A DNA stretch of 64,000 nt, from contig JAVGVS010000022.1 of NCBI GenBank assembly GCA_032718565.1, positions 2,147,501-2,211,500 on the forward strand. The letters run 5' to 3'. Positions 37,115 through 49,100 of this stretch are shown here, piece by piece. The position numbers were made by a program, and so were the translations under genes. Within the stretch, counting starts at the first letter, position 1; each line of letters begins with the position of its first letter. The DNA is from Distichodus sexfasciatus. Its lineage: Eukaryota > Chordata > Actinopteri > Characiformes > Distichodontidae. The notes beneath the pieces were generated by a model. It was not told where the DNA came from. It ran no database searches and saw only the letters and a program-made list of their open reading frames with translations.

Positions 37115-40100
37115 CTGTGGGGCGAGAAGGGACAGCAGGTTATGTACACACAACTGTATGCATACACACAGGGAAAACATAAGTAAAACAATCAAACAAC
37201 CTTAGTCCAATAAGTTCCATTTTATTCAATCTTCATACAGACAAAAATAATTTAATCAATACCTCAGTGTTTCACACTAAATAAGAATTATAAATACACC
37301 CTATATTATATAAATAAGACAAATTCAGTGCAATCAAGTTAATTATCAAATGTCTTGATCGGTAAACACAATCACATGAAACACAAGGTTGTCAGGATTA
37401 AGAGGAAGCAAGTACAAACTGATGTAGCTGTGCACAGCAAACAAAGTAAACCAAAAGCAAGAAGGTATATTAATAAATTTTCATGAACTTGCAACATGCA
37501 TTTTCTAACTGCATTGACGACTTAACTTTAGTACACTGCATGCAAACTGTGTTGCTGTCAGCTGCATTCAATTTTGTGCATTAACAGTAAAAACAAAATC
37601 TCAAACAGTGCCTACCATGTTTTTCAAGCATTATTACTATAGCGTTGTGGAAAGTAAATCAAGATTTAAAAAAGACTTCATGTGTGACAATGTGGTTTAG
37701 TAGACATCTTTTTAAAGAAAGTTGTTCACAAAAAAAAAAACATCAAGCATTATCAATGTGGAAGGATGAAAATGTGGAAGGTTTGGAAAAATGTCCTCGA
37801 TTTCTTGAGTCTAGTTCAGTGTCAGCACCTTCCTCAGGCTCCAAGCAGCTTCTTGACCAGATAGCCAGGCATGCTGTAGAGGAAGAGGCCAACCATGATA
37901 AGCAGCAGCAGGGCCAGGACTATCTTGATGATAAGCCACTTGTAGCGGTTGCACACCAGGTAGCGGATGGCCTTCAGCGGGCTCAGGAACCAAAGGAAGG
38001 TGGTGTCGGGCCGGCTGTGAGTAGTGGGTGATGAGGTTATGGTGAGAGAAGTGAGTTGGAATAGAGAAGAAAGGGCAGTGGGTAGTGGGTGGGAGAGAGA
38101 GAGAAGGTAAGAAAAGTGTTAGTATTTTGAGTTTAGCGCTTTTTTTAGCCACATATCTTTGACCCTATTCATTTGCTATTGATGTAACACCAAAAAAGCA
38201 AATAAAGCAATAAAACTGCAATGTTTGGTATAAAAGTATGAGGTGAAAATGAAATCAATTTCACATAAAATACAGTGTAAATCTGTGTATCAGATAAATA
38301 TTAAGATAATATGCAAGAATTCACTTTCAAAGAAAATAAGACAATGTCTAAAATGTCCACATAAGACTGAAATACACACAGATTAAAAGAAACACAGAGC
38401 AACACTCAATTGGCTGTTACGTTTACATTTACGGCATTTAGCAGACACTCTTATACAGAGTGACTTTGATTTCACAATTTCAGGGACAGTCTCCCTGAGA
38501 GCAACTTGGGGTTAAGGGTCTTGCTCAGGAACCCAATGACGGTAATGCCAGAAGTAGGACTCGAACCCACAACCTCTTGGTCCAGAGGTGAATGTCCTAA
38601 GCACTAGGCCACCACCACCCCTAACCTCTGTTTTCAATGTTCCTAATTTCCTTTATACAGTGAAGAAGCCCCAATTCAGCTTTATTCGTAGGTGTGATAC
38701 TTATTCAGAGAAACTGCATGAAACATGTCTTACAATAGGCAACTACTTGAACTTTGTGAGTTCCCAGCAGTAGTTAAATGTTGCTCTATTCACAGAAGTG
38801 AAAAAGAGGCAGAAAGAGAGGACAGAGGGGGAATGTGAGGGCTACCGGTGGTCTTGCCCTCTCTCATCATGCCCCCAGTAACTTCTTGACCAGGTATCCG
38901 GGGATGGAGTAGAGAAAGAGGCCGAGGAGAAGGAGGAGCAGCAGCATGCCCAACGTCTTCAGGATCAACCAGCGGTAGTTGTGCCAAATGAAGTAACGTA
39001 TGGACTTCAGGGGGTTCATGAACCACATGAGGCTGGTGTCCGGGCGACTTTTTTTTTTCCAGGGCAAGAATGTGTTTGGGAATGGAGGAGATGGAAGAGG
39101 GAGGGTGATCACACGAAAGATAGGAAGGAAATGACAAAGGAAAATGGGAATGTTAGAAAGAGGAAAAGTTAACAGGATATTGGGAAGTGCTTTTTCCATT
39201 TGAGGAAAGCAAGTGTTATATAACCATCTTTTGTGTAGGTTGTTTGAAAATGACTCAATACATTAGAAATCTTTGACTTATCCTATGACCTATCTTTGAA
39301 TTCAGCATATCATAATGGCTTATTTGAGAATGAGAAGTATGAGCAAAAGCATCTCTCTCTCTCTCTCTCTCTATTTTTCACTCTTCTGTATAGTATATGG
39401 GTATATGATCTTACTTTGGTTTCTCCAATGGGTCTGGCTCGTTCCTTCCCAGGCCAACAGGACTTTTCTCTGCTTCCTCTGCTGTCATTAGATGGAGCTC
39501 TGCCTCTACTTTTCCCTGCATAAAAACATTAACATTACATAGCCAGAAAAATAACTGGGAACATTAATACTCAGCCATACAAGAAAGCAGTTTCTAAGGA
39601 AATCTCACGGTGAGTTCAAGTTCATCATTTTCATCCCGTGCCACAAAAGGCCACCAGCCCTTCACCCTTTTCTGCTTAAAGATGGAGATGGATGGCAGCT
39701 CCTGTTCATTGAGCACCATGTCAATGGAGCACTGCTTTGCTGTTTTTGCACCACGAGGAAACCGGTTCAAATCCAGCTCGATTGCACCTGAGGGAAACCA
39801 TGGTTAACTTTAAAAACTGAGGGAAAGACGGGCAAAAATCTCTTGCAGAAAATCTAATCTGTAGGACAGTAAGAACCCTTTTATCTTGCATCACTTAAGA
39901 ACTAAAATTCTGACCCCTTTCATATTTCAATTAATTATGTAGAACAGTATATTAAAAACCTAAGAGTAAATGGCTACGTCATACCCAAGAAGTCATCAGC
40001 AGAGAAGTGGTCAGCATCCCACACTTGCAGTGTAAGACGAGCAGGGATCTTGTACTCAGTCTCATCCCAAGAGAACAAGGACTCCTTCTTGGAGATCACA

Positions 40101-43100
40101 ATTTTCTCTTCAGCCATGAGATAGTCAAAGGGGAACACAAAGCGCCAGTTGAAGTTTCCCTCTCCGGTCAGAGAGTGGTAGTGCACGTCTGTGTCCTGCT
40201 TATCTTCCTGTTGTCCTTTCAGCCAACTATATAGGAAGGCCATTTTGAATAACTATTAAATATTATTAAACAATTGAAACAGGTTGAGGTTACTCACACA
40301 ATTCACAAGCATGCAACACTTGTTGAACCTTTCAATGCTTGACAACTAAGGCACTGTAACATCTTTTAAATTGCTAAGGATATTCATAACAAAGGACAGC
40401 TTGCATTTTCATTTCAGTAAAAAGTGTGATGTTATTAAGGTGTTTTAATTCATTATGCTTAGACATAAAAATAACACTCAAACTGCTTCTCTAATGGGGC
40501 CAAAAGTTATTGTACTGAAGCACTAGTGTACTAAGTGAAGTGGTCACGGGTACTAAAAATGATTATTTTAAAAGAAAAGCAGCAAACATTTTCTGAAAGT
40601 TAAAGATATAGAAGATGTTCATAATTTATCATCCAAATGAAGCAGGAAAATAAAAAAGGCAATCCTCCAGTTATCTTATGATTTTGGTAAATCATTAAAA
40701 ACTATGAAAGTTTTTTGTACACACATCATATTAAATCCATATTTAGTGTTACAGGAGAACATATCATAAATCATGTGCAACGTGCTTCACATAAGAGTTG
40801 TTAATAAAATGCAAGTTGTATTAAGTTAAAAAACTATGATTGATGGCTTTTATCTGCTAAGGCATCGTGCAAACTACTAATAAAGTACATTTCACGTTCA
40901 CCTTAAAATTTAAGAGAAAAAGTAGGTGCCATTCTTTCACTTTTGTTATTGGATAATGAGAAACAGATCATATGAATCATGACTCTCGAAATTAAAACAG
41001 CACATTTAAGTCAAATGGCTGCTCTTTCTTTCATGACTTGGATGAGTAATGCACTCGACAGACTTTCATGGTACCTATCGAGCATCTGCTCTTTGAGAGA
41101 TGTAAGAACCTCAAAGAAAATGTTCATGCCTTTGTTTCAGGACACCTGAAAACACTTAAACTGGATCATAACCAGTAGGCTTAAAGGAGGAGTTAGTTGT
41201 GCCTAGGGATTTGATTTGCCAGCACAATACACCTTGTACATGGTCTATCATGGACAGAGAAACGCATGATACGTCCATGCACCTGACAAAGGAATAAGGG
41301 ATTCGCTATGGGCATTAAGTTAGTTGTGCTGCAGCCACCCTGACATCTGAAAGAAAGCAACAGTGGATGTAATTTAAGAAAGGTAGCATTGGAGGTGAAT
41401 GCACTGCTGAGGGTACAATATAAAACAGTGTTGCTGGAAATAAATGCATTTGTATGATGTTGTCATGCATAATGCTTTCATGCAGTGTCAGAGGGACATT
41501 CCCAAATCCCAAAGCATTTTGGGCCCTGCTGCTGAGTTTTAATGAGTAACTGAGACCACAGCATTTAATCAGATATAGGGTCAAATCTTCAGACATGCAT
41601 CATGCATATTTCTTATTTTGAAACAATAATTTAGTAGTTGATTAAATCCTATGGTCCTGTAAGTCTGAGGTGTTTGATTTGCCCTCCCGTGGCTGGCACG
41701 GGAGGGCAAGGGGAAGGTCTTGAATAACATTCGTGCTTTTTAAAAATCTGTAAGTGGTAAAACACTGCGCAGAACAGTCAAGCCATGCGATGGAATCGTC
41801 TTTACCCCCTGACATAGATGTCAGACATCTTCTCTCCTGTCATGAAAGCATCGTCTTCTAGAACTACGTCATCAGTGTTCCAAATAATAACACGAAGCTC
41901 AAAGCTAGACAGCACAGCAGTAACGCAGGGGTGGGGAGACACACAAAACAAGACCAAACAAATAGACAGGAAAAAACAAACAAACAAAAAGATTAACAAA
42001 CCAACAACACACCTGCCCGTACCTACCCCCTGACAAAAATGTCACTGGACTTTTCCCCTGTGAAGTAATCATCGTCTTCCAGAATTACCTCGTCAGTATT
42101 CCATATTATCACCCTGAGTTCATATCTGGTGAGGTGGTGGAAGGAGGGTGGGGGGAAGAAGGGTGGACATGTGGTCAACTTATAAACTTCTCTTACTAAA
42201 CTGGAGAGATTTCAGGCAGTGTATAGTGCTACGGTGATACAGAGAGCAGAAAGAATGCATGAGAAGGGAAAGCAGAAATGAAAGTTCTTGTGGAAGAGGA
42301 CAAAGAAACTAGGTGCTCTCTTTTTCTTTATTATTATTTCTGGAGCGCTCTTGGTAGAAACATACAGGAAAAAAGAAAGAAAAATTTCAACATGAATTAC
42401 ATCAAAATTAGCATGTGTCATAACCACAGTAATACTATGGCACAAGGAATGTGTTCTTCAGAAATTGTGATTAGTAGTTCAGCTTTATTATCAAGCAAAA
42501 ATATTGAATCTGTCCTTTTTGAAGAGATTCTTTGATAAACAAATTGCCAAGAGGTCAGTTACAAATATGACAACACACCTTTTTGGTTTTCGTGGTGATA
42601 TGTCTATGGCTGGTCCTGGTGCAGGGACGTCCATTGGGAACATATCCACCCACATCTCAATCCGGCCCTGTTGGATTGGAGCAGTCATAGTATGAGGAAT
42701 GAGGCATTTGTACTGCTTATGGTTGATTTCTAAACATACCGTCCAGCAAATAATTGTTTGTAGAAGCGTGTGCTTTATGGGGTGGCTGCTTATGGACCAA
42801 GAGGTTGTACTTTCAAATTTATCCAATCACCAAAACCCCTAATGAGCCACTCAGTAAGACCTTTAACTCTAAGGGAGACCGTCTCTGTCATGCGGAAATG
42901 AAAGTCACTCTAGATAACAGCAATTGCTAAATGTTGTAAATGTAAATTTCATGTACCATAATTTACAAGCATAGCACATGCATGATATATAGAAATTGCA
43001 TTAAATATTGTGTAATGTATAACATTTTCACACTGCTGTGCTAGCAAGGATTCCTCTGGCTGTATGAAGAGCGCTGCACCTGTTCAATTCCTGGTTTGTC

Positions 43101-46100
43101 AGGGTTGAGGAGCGGTCTGGTCTCTACATGTTCAGGAACAAGTTTGCATCCCACTCGAGGAATCTCCTCCCAGTGTTTTAATACAGTAAGAGCCAAATGT
43201 TCTTCTGTCTGCTTCTTCAGACCTGCAGAAAGTGCATGCACCAGACAAACATCAGAAAGAATTCATTATTGCAAACCATGGTCCTGTGGATTTTTTTGGG
43301 GAAACAAATACTCTGCTTTTAGCCCCCTGGAAATTCAGGAGGCTATCTAAAATGATTTACCATTTTCATCCTCAATTTCCGTTGACCCCAAAAAGATGCG
43401 GTTTGAAACCTTGACCTTTCCTCCCGGTCCATAATGTGGCCCGTCCAGTTTGCCCTCCTTACACAACTTGGCAAGAATCTGAGTGGGCTTCTGGGGGTCT
43501 CGCCAGATGTTGTAACCATGGCTATGTGCACAAAACAAATCATAACGAATTAACCTCCCTTGAGATATCTAATGCTAAAAGGTCACACTGCCACACTATC
43601 AGACAGTATGACAGTTAGATGAGCAGGAACTTACAGGGAGTAGTTGGATGCGATGCCACATGTGGCCCTGTGCTTGCTATAATAACGGTTCTCCAGATCA
43701 ATCTTGGTTTCTCCAATCAGATCATCAGTGCCAACCAAATCCCAGTCATACACTGACACCGTCAGCATAGACTCCATTGGAAAAGTGGCCTCTATGTCAA
43801 ATGACCTTAAAGACAGCAATAGTCATTGTCTTTAATTGAGGAATTTGAAACTTATCAAAGGAAATTAAACGTTCTTTCCATTTAAACATCTTTATTTCAT
43901 TATAGTGATATTATTACATAAAACACATACTTCCCAAAGACAGGATTCAGTTGCTTAGAGATATAATTCTCCTTGTCCTTGATCTCTGACTTTCCCAGCT
44001 TGATGACAACGTAGGGGTCAGCTTTCCCATTTATGTCTGCAGGGTGAAGGTCTGTTGCCTGTAACACAAAGCCATTTTCTTTTTCACTTATTGTTAGTAA
44101 ATATATGAAGGTAAGCACTTGATTCAAATACTGGTTCAATGTTCAGGACTCTAAGAGAAAGAGCAGCATTTACCCTGACAACATAAATCCTCACAAGGAC
44201 ATTGATGGGGTCGTTGTGTGGTATATTCTGAAACATGCCCATATTTGGATCAAATCCTGCCTCTTTGGTGATCTCCTCAGACAGAGGCAGCTTGTACAGG
44301 CACAATGAGCCCTAAGTCAAGGGTCAAAGAATAAGGTCAGCAATTAAAATCAGGCAATGCATTTCAACATAATTAATATGAAATCCTGCTTTTAACAACT
44401 AATGACATGAATGAGGCTCATACTTTGAATCGGCCAACAATCCTGTCATCATCCACCACGTTGTGGTCATCATCGTCTCCAGCCTTCCCTCTGTACAGGT
44501 TGAAGGTATGAAGCCAGTCCTCAAAATGATCATATTCACTCTCCAGCTCCTTGTTGTACACCTGAGTTTAAAAATAAAAAAACAAACAAAAAAAATCTTT
44601 CAATGGAAGGATATTCACCAAAAAGAAAGTCATCAGGTCATAACTTCATTTCTGAGTTCATTTAACTTTAACTAGCAGATTAACATTTATTATAGAAAAA
44701 TGCTAGTATTTTCATAGTGGTGCAAACTAGTTGGATGTGTTTTATACATTTACTATCATCACCATCATGATCATAGTCATTGCTTCCATTAATACCCATT
44801 TAAACAATAACAGAAAGGCATTGACACTGACCAGAAGTTCATCCACTTTGGGTTTCGGAGGTTTTTTCTCCACCCCATCACTTCCTTGATTCTTCTTCTT
44901 TTCTTTGGAGTTCTTGGCTTTACTCTTCTCTTTGGGCTTGGTGCCTTTTACATGAGAGTCATCAGTTCTGATTTCTGAGGTTAGGGTTGAGCAGTGAGGG
45001 GTGAAGAGATGGATGAACACAACGCCAACAATATCAATGACCGTGACACAAGGAGACTACAGTTCCAAGCCATGAGAGTTTAAAACTCACAATTGTAAAT
45101 AAGAAGTTGTATATTTGATATGTAACATGTATTATACAATCAAATGAAGACGTTTTTGAAAGGTTACATGATGTGGACTTAAGATTGGAGGCAACTTTCA
45201 TGGCTGGGAAAAAAGGACATGAACATACAGACATACAGACATTGCTCCAAACAATGGAGGGAATACGGGATGGTTAACAGTAATGGTGTAATACATTATG
45301 TTTTACGAATGGAAAAAGCATTTCTATTAAGTAAAATGCACACAATACTTGCTCTAGTTTAATTCATCCTACTTTGAAAAATAGGTAAACTTTAGAATCA
45401 GCAGAGAGTTTGAAGTCTCTCTTATGTATTCAGTAAGCATATAATTTATGTAATTTAATTTCCCTTCAATTATACTGTTACCAATATTAATATTACCTGA
45501 GCTTAAACAGCATTTCTAATAATAAAACTGTCAAAAGTTTTAGTTTATGTAACTGGACTTGACTGCTAATTAAAACTTCACACACTGCCTTCCAGCACCT
45601 AGGGTTCAGGGAGTTTACCTGCTACCTCAGCTGCAATCTCCAAATCCTCTCGCTCCTCCGCCTCAGCCAAAGCTGCTTCTTGAGCTCGCAGGTTCTACAT
45701 TGCAGAAATACAAATTAAGGCTTTTTTCACTAGACAGCAGGGAACATTGAGTTTTGAGGTCTCAGTAAATAGCAATGACTGGGAAAAATACATTGCATAA
45801 AACTTAACTAGAAGACACATTTAAATAATTTAATCAACCTGAAACAAACCCAATTCTAAAGACCAAGATAAAATAAATTATTCACCTCCATCATTGTTTC
45901 TATTGAGGCAAAGTACTTCGACCACCAGTCCAGCATGCTCTCATCTGGCTCCTCTTCTTCTGCCTCTTCTCCTTTCTTTTTCTTCTTCTTCTTTTTCTCT
46001 TTTTCCTTTTCGTCCTCATTCTGTTTGAAGAATACAAAGACTGTAATTATCCCTTTAGTTTCCCAACGTCTTCATTCAACTTTAATGCTGTGTCGTTTAA

Positions 46101-49100
46101 CTCAACTTGCTTGCAACTAAGTGAAAGCTTTGCATTTTTAAAAAAGAAAAAGCTGTGCCAAGTAAAAGTTCACTGTGCCATTTGCACATTTGTTATTATC
46201 AATTCCACATTGAGACTTACCACATCAATTTTAACAACGGCATCAGAGGTCTACAGAAAGAGGGGCCACACAAAACAAACATCAAATCACAAATCTAAAC
46301 AAAACAAACAGCTACACACCAACATGAGAATGAAATGAGCATATTCACATCCTGGCCACACAGATGTTCATCTCTTATATGGACTCACACATACAAACAT
46401 ACTAATGATATAAGCAGGACTGGTGCTAGCCATTTGGGTGCCCTAAGCACAACAACTTTGTTCTGCCCTCCAACTCCCCTCCCCGGCAAAAACAAGAGGC
46501 AGAAACGAACAGAACAGACCACTGGCAGAATGGGGAGTGGGGCATCACAGCGATTGGAGAGGGGGCCGCACAGATTATAATTAATCTTTTTCTCAAAGAA
46601 ATATGTTAGTTGTTGGATTGCTTATATCTATTATCATAGTCCATATTTTTATTTTAAGTATATCATCATTATGGTTTTTTTTGGTGGCCACTCTGGCACT
46701 AGGTGCCCTACGTGCACTGTGTGATGCTCATTATGGATATATGGCCCTGGATATAAGCACAGTGAATTTTAATTTGAACTTTGCACTAATGTTGATCTTA
46801 AAGTACTTCGACTTACTGCATCCAGTTTGACAATGGTGTCCATCTTCTTAATGTTGGGCTCAGGGTCCATGTTGACCACGATGTCACCTGAGGGGTAAGA
46901 CAAGGGGTGGGAGTGGGGGCGGGAACGGGACGCCCCATTGATGAAAGCCATGTAGCCATTAGCCTGTCTAACTGGAGTGGGTGTGGTCATTTGTTGGAGA
47001 AGTCAGGGATAGGACAGTGCCATCAGCAGGAAAAAGGTCAAAGTGGAGAAAGAAGGGAAGAAAATCAGCAAAGAAAAGGAATAGGATTGTACCAATGTCT
47101 TGCATGCATTATACAAGCAGTTTGGTCTTGTGCTTTTTGATCTACACTGACATACAGTATCTCTTTAAATCTTAGAGCAGGTTAAAGTAGATACTATAGT
47201 AAAACATGGAACAGACAGATTTGACAGGTAAAAGCTTGAAGAAACTTAAGGAGTTTTATAGGGAAAAGGAAAATGTGCAAGTTTTTCCAAACCTCCTATT
47301 TTTACAGATTACAATAGATATGTACCTGTATGAGCCCAATTGTTGGCCTTCTTGTCCGGGTGGCTATAGATGAACTTGCGGAGACCGGTCACAGCGTGAG
47401 ATCCCACCAAGGTATAGCGGCCAAAAGCCCTGCAGTCCACCACCCGGATATTCAGAGGAGGATGCAGCAACTCATTCTCTGGCAAGTCCTGTGAAAAAAG
47501 CAGGTTTTGTGATTACAAATGATTAACCACAAAATATCATCTAAAAGCAACAAATCTATGTATGTTTAAAACAAAAAGAACTAACCACTTCAAACCATTT
47601 CACAAGAGTGCTGAAATTGGGGTTTTTCTTGTAGTTCTGGATGAGAGCTGACTGGACTCCTTTGCCTGCACATTCAATGTCCACACGTGGTCGGTCCACT
47701 TGTGCCAGGTTAATTCTTTTCAGGTCCCTCAGGCCCCAAAACAAGACCTGAAACATGAGGAATATGAGTCTGGCACAGTCTTCCATTAAGTGAAATTTGT
47801 ATTAAACAGCAAGATGAATTATTACACACAGATCAAACTATAAGGAAGGTATGTTCTCGCCATATTTGCGTTCTACAATTACCATAATACAATACAACTT
47901 AAACATAAAGATAGTGTGCCAACAGTAATCAAACACATAGAGCTACAGATCAAAATTGTCATGTTCTTTTTAAAGGATAAACACAGTCTACATTAAGAAA
48001 TATATATTTTTACTAATTTAAAAGTGATTATCTAGAGAGCAGATTTTGTTGGTAGTTTTTCCATTTAGAAGCACTTTAAGAACTACTGGTTAGAATGTCC
48101 TTAAACCTGTTGATATAAAACCTTGATATATGACTGGTTTTAAAATAACTAATCTTCATTTGCATTATATCATTTTTTGCACATTTTTGCAGATTAATCT
48201 GACTATTAATCTATTTTTGTATATACCAGAAATCTGCCCTGTCCAATTGCTCTTTGTTGGTATGCTATATTATCACTTATTGCAGCCTTGTCCTCCAGTC
48301 CTTATGTAAACCCAGATGCTAGAATATATTTAGACACTGTGTGTCTGTTATTACTACTTCTGTGCTCTTTGCTAATTTTTTACTGTACATTTTGTCCTCT
48401 TGTCTTGTCTGCATTGATTCTGGTAAGTATATACAGTATATATACTTGCAAGAAATGTTCTGAGCTCTTTGGTTCTACACTAGTGAATGTTTTTCAGGTT
48501 TTTTTTTTTCTTTTTTACCTCTATGCGGTATCTGCTGAGTACAGGCCTTATGCCCAGAGGCACTGGCAGGATTGGTCCACGGTCACAGTCAGTTGGCCCA
48601 TCAATTGGAGGGAGGTGTGTTTTTCCTGCCGGGCCAATCTGCATGTAGAAAAGCAGCATGGTTCCATTCCACATTGCAATTACACACTGCATTTTTTCAT
48701 TATATTTAAATTTTGTCTATTGACTGTATGTGCGAGAGAGAATATAGGGATAAGCGACAGCAAAGAGGATGGAGTCTGTTACAGAAGAATGTGGAAAGAA
48801 ACTGTTAAACGAATGAAGAAGCTTTTTCCGTGACAAGCACCTTTATCTGAGGGACAGCAAAGTCATGGACAGCAATAAGAGCCCTCCTGATTTCCTCATC
48901 GTCATAAGGGATCTGCCGGAGGGGGCAGTGAATGGCGCACAGATGGAGTTGAAAAGCATGAAATAATGATGTGAAAGAGAAGGAAAAGCAGGAAGGAAAG
49001 ATATAGTTGAGAAAGAAAGGAAAAACTCTTAATAAGCAGTTAATGCAAAATTGCACTTTACATTGAAACCATATTTAGTATAATGTATTTTTCTATATGT

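Larger units (their letters stand above)
39415..44974 (-). other. otof: otof exons encoding C2E, C2F and the pre-anchor segment
   Basis: Exons: 44832-44974, 44424-44561, 44174-44311, 43931-44058, 43635-43805, 43361-43521, 43080-43223, 42579-42667, then 42027-42125 and/or 41806-41904, 39985-40226, 39609-39787, 39415-39515. C2E includes DLHPADINGKADPY, with the loop-1 aspartates kept, and ends YDWDLVGTDDLIGETKIDLE. C2F runs from ELRVIIWNTD through WDADHFSADDFLG. The last shared exon ends AELHLMTAEEAEKSPVGLGR then NEPDPLEKP, two bases into the codon completed by each alternative last exon. Confidence 0.93.

Noticed and set aside
42491..42826. 111-codon minus-strand open frame as a separate gene
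   Set aside because: Its recognisable part (IEMWVDMFPMDVPAPG) is otof exon 42579-42667; the rest is intron and SINE.
48288..48833. 181-codon plus-strand open frame opposite otof
   Set aside because: It lies antisense to intron and to otof exon 48519-48638; composition is AT-rich and hydrophobic, with no recognisable domain.
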